In this document: positions 59,473-64,000 of the stretch, in pieces | Layout of the letters: every line of letters starts with the position of its first letter | How positions within the stretch are numbered: position 1 is the stretch's first letter | Assembly: GCA_019358855.1 (NCBI GenBank) | Contig: JAHHII010000006.1 | Coordinates: 62,001-126,000 of the forward strand | Origin: Timaviella obliquedivisa GSE-PSE-MK23-08B | Lineage (GTDB): Bacteria > Cyanobacteriota > Cyanobacteriia > Elainellales > Elainellaceae | DNA length: 64,000 nt | Direction: 5' to 3' | Notes under the pieces: model-generated | Told to the model about the DNA's origin: nothing | Database searches by the model: none | Seen by the model: only the letters and a program-made list of their open reading frames with translations | Position numbers and translations under genes: made by a program

Positions 59473-60312
59473 CTAGGGTCGATAGAGCCAGAGCGGTAAT
59501 CCGCTGGTAGACAGTTCAAATTCTAACCAGTCTGCTCCTGATTTTAGCCCCGGAGAATTGCTCAATCCGAAAGCCAATTGACTTCGACCAGGCAAAAAGC
59601 GACTGGCAAAACTTTTGGGTTCTTCTAAAGTGAAACACTGTGTCTTCTCAGGGTCAAGACCTGCTAGTTCAGCCACCCATCGACGTGCGTCTTCTTCAGA
59701 ACCCAAGCGATCGACCACTCCCAGTTCTAGCGCCTGTTGCCCCGTAAAAATTCGGCCATCGGCAAAGCTTTTGACCACTTCTACTGCCAGATTTCTGCCC
59801 TCGGCAACCGTTTGGACAAACTGCTGGTAGCTCACATCAATCAGTTCTTGCAGAATGCTTTGTTCAGGGGCAGTTAGCTCTCGGTCAAACGAAAGAATAT
59901 CTTTATAGGGGCCAGACTTGATCACCTTGAAAGACACGCCAACTTTTTCCAGCAAGCGTTCCAGGTTATTGCCCCGCAGAATTACGCCAATGCTGCCCGT
60001 AATCGTTCCAGGGTTTGCCACAATATGTTCGGCTCCTACACCAATGTAGACCCCACCCGAGGCAGAAATATTGCCAAAACTGGCAACAATTTTAATTTTT
60101 TCGCGCAATCGCTTCAGGGCGCTATAAATTTCTTGCGAGTCTCCAACGGTACCACCAGGGCTGTCAATTCGTAGTAACAGTGCCGGAAATTTTCGTTCTT
60201 CAATTGTCTTCAGAGCCTCTAGAACTCGTTTGCGGGTGGCAGCACCGATCGCCCCCGTAATTTCAATGCGAGCAATTTGTTTGCGGTATCGAGGTTTAAA
60301 AGGCCAAACCAT
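59473..60312 (-). CDS. sppA: Signal peptide peptidase SppA, short form
   Basis: 279 residues, the single-domain form. RIDSPGGTVGDSQEIY, then the nucleophile Ser in GNISASGGVYIG (about 102-113) and the Lys in KSGPYKDI (about 150), the Ser-Lys dyad of the family. It cleaves remnant signal peptides in the membrane. No N-terminal membrane helix is seen, so it may be soluble or peripheral. In cyanobacteria, SppA has also been linked to degradation of phycobilisome linkers or light acclimation. Confidence 0.93.
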   Translation of the reverse strand: MVWPFKPRYRKQIARIEITGAIGAATRKRVLEALKTIEERKFPALLLRIDSPGGTVGDSQEIYSALKRLREKIKIVASFGNISASGGVYIGVGAEHIVANPGTITGSIGVILRGNNLERLLEKVGVSFKVIKSGPYKDILSFDRELTAPEQSILQELIDVSYQQFVQTVAEGRNLAVEVVKSFADGRIFTGQQALELGVVDRLGSEEDARRWVAELAGLDPEKTQCFTLEEPKSFASRFLPGRSQLAFGLSNSPGLKSGADWLEFELSTSGLPLWLYRP

Positions 60313-60529
60313 GTTGCGTGAACCTATAAAAAGTCTTTAAACCATCCAGTTTACCGAATCGCCGGGTAGATCGCGCAATCCCCCCCAGGGGGTAGGCGTT
60401 CCATATCTATTCATGTGTCATCTATCCAGGCTTCATCTATCCATGCCTCATTTACGATACAGCCACAAAAGCATAGCAAGTGATAGGGTGATGGAGGCTG
60501 TTGGGAGAAAGAGCTACTGGGAGAAAACT

Positions 60530-61351
60530 ATGGGAAACGACATTCGGCTCATCGTTGTAGATTTAGATGGCACAACCGTTGGTGCCACAAATCAAATTCA
60601 ACCCGCTGTTATACAAGCGGTTCAGGCAGCACAGGCAAAAGGTGTGAAGGTCGCGATCGCCACAGGACGCATGTACCGTTCTGCCCTTCGCTTTCACCAA
60701 GAGCTCGGTTCTACAATGCCCTTAATGAGCTATCAAGGCGCGTTCATCAAAGATCCGATGACCGAAAAAGTTCACCAAAACCTGACGGTTTCTAGCCTTG
60801 GAGCAGAGCAGCTTTTAGACTATTTTGAGCATCCTGATCTGCGGCACAAAATTTCAGTGCATTTCTACATCAACGACGAGCTATACGTGCGCGAAATAAC
60901 AGACGGCACAAAAGACTACATTCAGCGCTCCCTGATTCAACCCATTCCAGTCGGAGATTTGCGCAAAACCCTAGCAACGGAACCCACCAAAATTTTGGCA
61001 TTGTGCGATGACCCAGCCCTGATTGATGAACTGCTGCTAGGCTTGCAAGTTCGCTACTCTCCCGAAGAGTTTTACTTCACCAAATCTGTTGCAACCTTTC
61101 TAGAGGCAACCCATCCCCAGGTCAATAAAGGCGCTGCCGTTCGCTACATTGCAGAGAAAATGATGGGTCTACATCCTGATCAAGTGATGACACTAGGCGA
61201 TAACTTTAATGACCTAGAAATGCTTCAATACGCGGGAGTGGGTGTGGCAATGGGTGATGCACCCGAAGCAGTCAAGGCGGCAGCAAATTGGGTTGCGCCT
61301 ACTGTGGCAGAGAATGGAGCAGCTCTGGCGATCGCCAAATTTGTCCTTTAG
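60530..61351 (+). CDS. HAD-family hydrolase, Cof type
   Basis: 273 residues from the ATG at 60530 with Shine-Dalgarno GGGAG; earlier in-frame starts (60413) lack support. Motif I VVDLDGTT (about 8-15), ATGR, Lys in VNKGAAV (about 200), motif IV GDNFNDLEML (about 222-231). These are cytosolic phosphatases of sugar phosphates or nucleotide/PLP substrates; the specificity is open. A stand-alone gene divergent from sppA. Confidence 0.92.
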   Translation: MGNDIRLIVVDLDGTTVGATNQIQPAVIQAVQAAQAKGVKVAIATGRMYRSALRFHQELGSTMPLMSYQGAFIKDPMTEKVHQNLTVSSLGAEQLLDYFEHPDLRHKISVHFYINDELYVREITDGTKDYIQRSLIQPIPVGDLRKTLATEPTKILALCDDPALIDELLLGLQVRYSPEEFYFTKSVATFLEATHPQVNKGAAVRYIAEKMMGLHPDQVMTLGDNFNDLEMLQYAGVGVAMGDAPEAVKAAANWVAPTVAENGAALAIAKFVL

Positions 61352-61455
61352 CACTCGGTTAAGCCAGCTATTTAGCTGTTACAAACAATATCAATTACTC
61401 AGCAACAAGTTTGCTAAACTGCAAGCAAATGTTGATCGTTGTTTAATGTTCCAAC

Positions 61456-62364
61456 ATGTTCCAACCTCCTGGTTTTTCCCAACATAGCATCGTCACTAGT
61501 TTAGGCTCACTGGTCTACTACACTGCTGACACAGCACCCTGGCGATCGTCCCATGAAGCCACAGAAAAGCGATCGACCTTAGTATTTTTGCACGGCTTTG
61601 GCGGAGGTTCCTCGGCATACGAGTGGTCGAAGGTTTATCCAGCATTTGCCTTCGAGTACCGGATCTTGGCGCCCGACTTATTGGGCTGGGGGCGATCGGA
61701 ACACCTCCAACGAAACTATCAAGTCGAAGATTATCTGGTAACGCTGCGAGAGTTTTTAGAGCAAACCTGCGCTGGAGAACCTGTAACGGTTGTTGCATCA
61801 TCGCTGACAGCAGGCTTTGTGATTCGGGTGGCGATCGCGCATCCCCATTTGTTTAAATCCCTGATTCTTTGCGCACCTTCAGGTGTGGCAGATTTTGGTA
61901 AAGACTACAAGAGCAATTTTTTTGCCAAGCTGGTCAGCATTCCCATCTTTGACCGATTTTTTTACAGTGCAGCGATCGCCACTCACTCCGGTATTCGCGG
62001 ATTTTTATCGAATCGTCAGTTTGCTCGCCCTAATCGGATCTCTCAGGAAATAGTCGATGCTTACCTCACTTCTGCCCAACTTCCCCATGCCGAGTTGACT
62101 GCACTTTCCTTTGTACGCGGCGATTTATGCTTTGATTTAGCAGAGTTTATGCCGCAATTGACTACCCCTACCGCCATCATTTGGGGCAAGCAGTCTCAGC
62201 TGACTGACTACACCATTGGCGAAAAGCTGGCGAAGCTCAACCCGCAAGCCGTTCGATTTTTAGAAATTTTAGAAGATGTCGGATTAACGCCTCAGTTAGA
62301 GTTGCCTGCTGTCATGATTGGAATGGTTCAAAAATTTCTGGACGAACTAGGGGAAGGAAGTTAA
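61456..62364 (+). CDS. Alpha/beta hydrolase-fold protein, catalytic His not seen
   Basis: 302 residues. LVFLHGFGGGSSAYEW (oxyanion region), PDLLGWGRSE, then VVASSLTAGF, where a nucleophile Ser is in place, though the usual GXSXG is altered. At the C terminus the position of the catalytic His reads DVGLTPQLELP instead of GH. It may therefore lack hydrolase activity or be a chaperone-like member; the same layout occurs in several cyanobacterial proteins. No signal peptide. It sits 104 bases after the HAD gene. Confidence 0.85.
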   Translation: MFQPPGFSQHSIVTSLGSLVYYTADTAPWRSSHEATEKRSTLVFLHGFGGGSSAYEWSKVYPAFAFEYRILAPDLLGWGRSEHLQRNYQVEDYLVTLREFLEQTCAGEPVTVVASSLTAGFVIRVAIAHPHLFKSLILCAPSGVADFGKDYKSNFFAKLVSIPIFDRFFYSAAIATHSGIRGFLSNRQFARPNRISQEIVDAYLTSAQLPHAELTALSFVRGDLCFDLAEFMPQLTTPTAIIWGKQSQLTDYTIGEKLAKLNPQAVRFLEILEDVGLTPQLELPAVMIGMVQKFLDELGEGS

Positions 62365-62412
62365 GGGAGTTGCATGAAGATAAAACCCCAGTGGGATGCT
62401 TTGACTTTTCAG

Positions 62413-62482
62413 CCCCCTAAATCCCCCATTTTGGGGGACTTCCGAACCTTTCAAAGTCCCCCAAAATGGGGAATTTAGGGGG
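62413..62482. repeat. Palindromic repeat element
   Basis: CCCCCTAAATCCCCCATTTT then GGGGGACTT pairs with the following AAGTCCCCCAAAATGGGGA and ATTTAGGGGG, about 29 bp with one mismatch around a short loop. Dispersed C/G-rich palindromes like this are common in cyanobacteria. It lies between the convergent hydrolase and ackA genes and may also stop transcription. Confidence 0.85.
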
Positions 62483-62512
62483 CGATTCGGGGCGTTATTT
62501 AATTGCAACTTC

Positions 62513-63715
62513 CTAACCTACGTTTTTCAGCAATCGCCAACAGTCCTTGGCGATCGCCCAGTCTTCCTCAGTATGAACAACTAAAATTCGCACTGCCGAA
62601 GCCGCCGTCGCAATATCTTGATCCATGGGCGAATGATTGTTTAAATCCCCATCTAACTGCCACCCCAAAAACTCAAACCCCTGACAAACTGCCGATCGCA
62701 CGTTTGCTGAATGTTCGCCAATGCCTGCTGTAAACACCAGCGCATCCAAGCCGCCTAAACCAGGTAACAAAGAAGCAATGGACGATCGCAGCCGATCTAC
62801 AAACAAATCAAACGCCAGTTGTGCCCGTGAATTTTCTGCCTTAGCGCCCAGAATCTGGCGCATATCAGATGACACGCCAGAAACGCCCAGCAAACCAGAA
62901 TTGCGATTTAGGGCGCGATCGAGATCATCCACCGAATGCCCCTGTCGCAGTAGATAAATCAAAATACCTGGATCGATCGAGCCACAGCGCGTTCCCATCA
63001 TTACGCCATCCAGCGGCGTAAACCCCATGGTAGTGGCAATACTGCGCCCATCCCGAATGGCAGCCAAAGAACAACCGTTTCCTAAATGGCAGATAATCAG
63101 CCGAGACTGAGGCATACCCAGAATTTGAACCGATCGCTCAGTCACATATTGATAGCTAGTGCCATGGAAGCCATAACGCTGAATGCCCTGTTCATACCAG
63201 TCATAGGGCAAGGGATAAACTGTGGAAGTCGGTGGCATTTGGGCATGAAAAGCGGTGTCAAAAACTGCCACTTGGGGCATAGTTCCCAACTGTTCCATGA
63301 CCTCGATCCCCTCTAAGTTGAGAGGATTATGAAGCGGCGCAAATGCAGAGAACTGCGCGATCGCCGCCTTCACCGCCGGCGTAATTAACACACTTTCCCG
63401 ATACTCTCGTCCACCCTGCACCACCCGATGCCCCACGCCCTTAATCTCATCCATTCCAGAAATCACCTGAGTTTCGCCTTGCCACAGGGTCGAGATCAGG
63501 TGCTTCATCACCTCCGATCTAGAGGTCATGGGTAAAGATTCAGTTTTCGTCATGTGTTGGGTCTTAATCTTAATTTCCACAGTTCCGGGTTGATAGCCCC
63601 AGTCAATCAGTCCTTCCCAAATGGGTGAAGGAGGATTTTGGGGAATTTCTCCCTCAAAATCATAAAGACCACTTTTTTGGCTACTCGACCCAGCATTGAG
63701 AACTAAGATTTTCAT
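62513..63715 (-). CDS. ackA: Acetate kinase
   Basis: 400 residues, ASKHA fold. NAGSSSQK (residues 7-14), GVGHRVVQGG, GFHGTSY (about 183-189), CHLGNGCSLAAI, and GFTPLDGVMMGTRCGSIDP. It makes ATP from acetyl phosphate, or the reverse, in acetate overflow and dark fermentation. No pta is adjacent. It is followed on the same strand by the GIY-YIG gene upstream, about 14 bases apart, so both may be read from a promoter beyond the window. Confidence 0.97.
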   Translation of the reverse strand: MKILVLNAGSSSQKSGLYDFEGEIPQNPPSPIWEGLIDWGYQPGTVEIKIKTQHMTKTESLPMTSRSEVMKHLISTLWQGETQVISGMDEIKGVGHRVVQGGREYRESVLITPAVKAAIAQFSAFAPLHNPLNLEGIEVMEQLGTMPQVAVFDTAFHAQMPPTSTVYPLPYDWYEQGIQRYGFHGTSYQYVTERSVQILGMPQSRLIICHLGNGCSLAAIRDGRSIATTMGFTPLDGVMMGTRCGSIDPGILIYLLRQGHSVDDLDRALNRNSGLLGVSGVSSDMRQILGAKAENSRAQLAFDLFVDRLRSSIASLLPGLGGLDALVFTAGIGEHSANVRSAVCQGFEFLGWQLDGDLNNHSPMDQDIATAASAVRILVVHTEEDWAIAKDCWRLLKNVG

Positions 63716-63728
63716 GATTTCCCTGATT

Positions 63729-64000
63729 TTATGTCATCTTTCCGCCCACAAAAGGCGTTCCCCAAAAGTTCCAATTTTGTTTGTTAAAAGGCGATCGCCA
63801 CCGTTCAATTAAAGCCGATTCTAACTGTTGCCGAGGACGCACTTCTGCCGGAATATCCCAGTAAAATGCAGTATTAATGGCGGTTTCAATACCGTACTTA
63901 GCATGAAGATCTCGGTAGTTTAAAACATAGCGCTTGCAGTCATGGATTCCCTTCCAACGCTGGTTTGCCTTCACGGTTTCACCGACATACAACAATAACG
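63729..64000 (-). CDS. GIY-YIG nuclease-family protein (5' end outside window)
   Basis: The frame is open to the window edge; the N terminus, including the GIY strand, is missing. YVG (second strand), Arg in NQRWKG, Glu in QQLESALIERW and Asn in SPFNKQNW are the family positions. At its end the chain carries FWGTPFVGGKMT. Function unknown; single-domain members are common in cyanobacteria. It lies 13 bases upstream of the ackA start. Confidence 0.75.
   Translation of the reverse strand, partial: LLLYVGETVKANQRWKGIHDCKRYVLNYRDLHAKYGIETAINTAFYWDIPAEVRPRQQLESALIERWRSPFNKQNWNFWGTPFVGGKMT

Overview
The window comes from a cyanobacterium, probably a filamentous Leptolyngbya-like one. The HIP1 octamer GCGATCGC recurs throughout. 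The window carries a photosystem I gene (psaK), several cyanobacteria-restricted families (DUF1830, DUF6464, DICT, FdC2-type ferredoxin, RarA fusion, XisI) and tRNA genes without an encoded CCA end. No phage or transposase gene and no CRISPR array was seen.

Layout. 1-1.7 kb: frameshifted 3' end of a NACHT-GUN4 gene, then a GIY-YIG-like gene with a small partner. 1.7-6.3 kb: housekeeping genes on the minus strand (argF, hisZ, a J-domain/TPR protein, an inositol-phosphatase-family enzyme, a ferredoxin). 6.3-9.9 kb: a conflict-type minus-strand block with a small Gly/Gln-rich protein, a membrane-anchored NACHT NTPase overlapping a HigA-like antitoxin, an RHH-like protein and a truncated BrnA-like antitoxin. 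10.1-31.7 kb: tRNA-Ser, a LysR regulator, trpF, psaK, a cysteine hydrolase, a fusion of a fatty-acyl-AMP-ligase tail with an acyl-CoA dehydrogenase, a TPR glycosyltransferase, the RarA fusion, a pentapeptide protein, a DICT/HD-GYP-like sensor, threonine aldolase, a radical SAM protein, trmL, a LysM-M23 peptidase and tRNA-Met. 31.8-35.7 kb: a Rof-like protein, a photolyase and a Wzz-like membrane protein.

36.4-43.5 kb is the centrepiece: a complete lasso-peptide cluster on the plus strand. It encodes B1 (PqqD/RRE), B2 (leader peptidase), C (Asn-synthetase-type cyclase), the 48-residue precursor A, an HPr-kinase-like kinase, an ABC exporter and a nucleotidyltransferase. The precursor ends in Ser. 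With the kinase and nucleotidyltransferase next to it, this suggests a C-terminally phosphorylated and further decorated lasso peptide, as in the paeninodin/pseudomycoidin class. The core is unusual: Gln at the predicted position 1 and no bulky residue in the tail.

44-50 kb: a stand-alone EF-G gene, then a two-gene phenylalanyl-tRNA synthetase of archaeal/eukaryotic type, which is unexpected in a cyanobacterium. 50-58.6 kb: glutamate dehydrogenase, an HTH protein and two very large hybrid histidine kinases with closely related C-terminal halves. Three separate 15-bp tandem duplications fall within about 2.2 kb here. 58.6-64 kb: a XisI remnant running into an interspersed repeat, AroH chorismate mutase, SppA, a HAD phosphatase, an alpha/beta-hydrolase-fold protein that seems to lack its catalytic His, acetate kinase and the end of another GIY-YIG gene.
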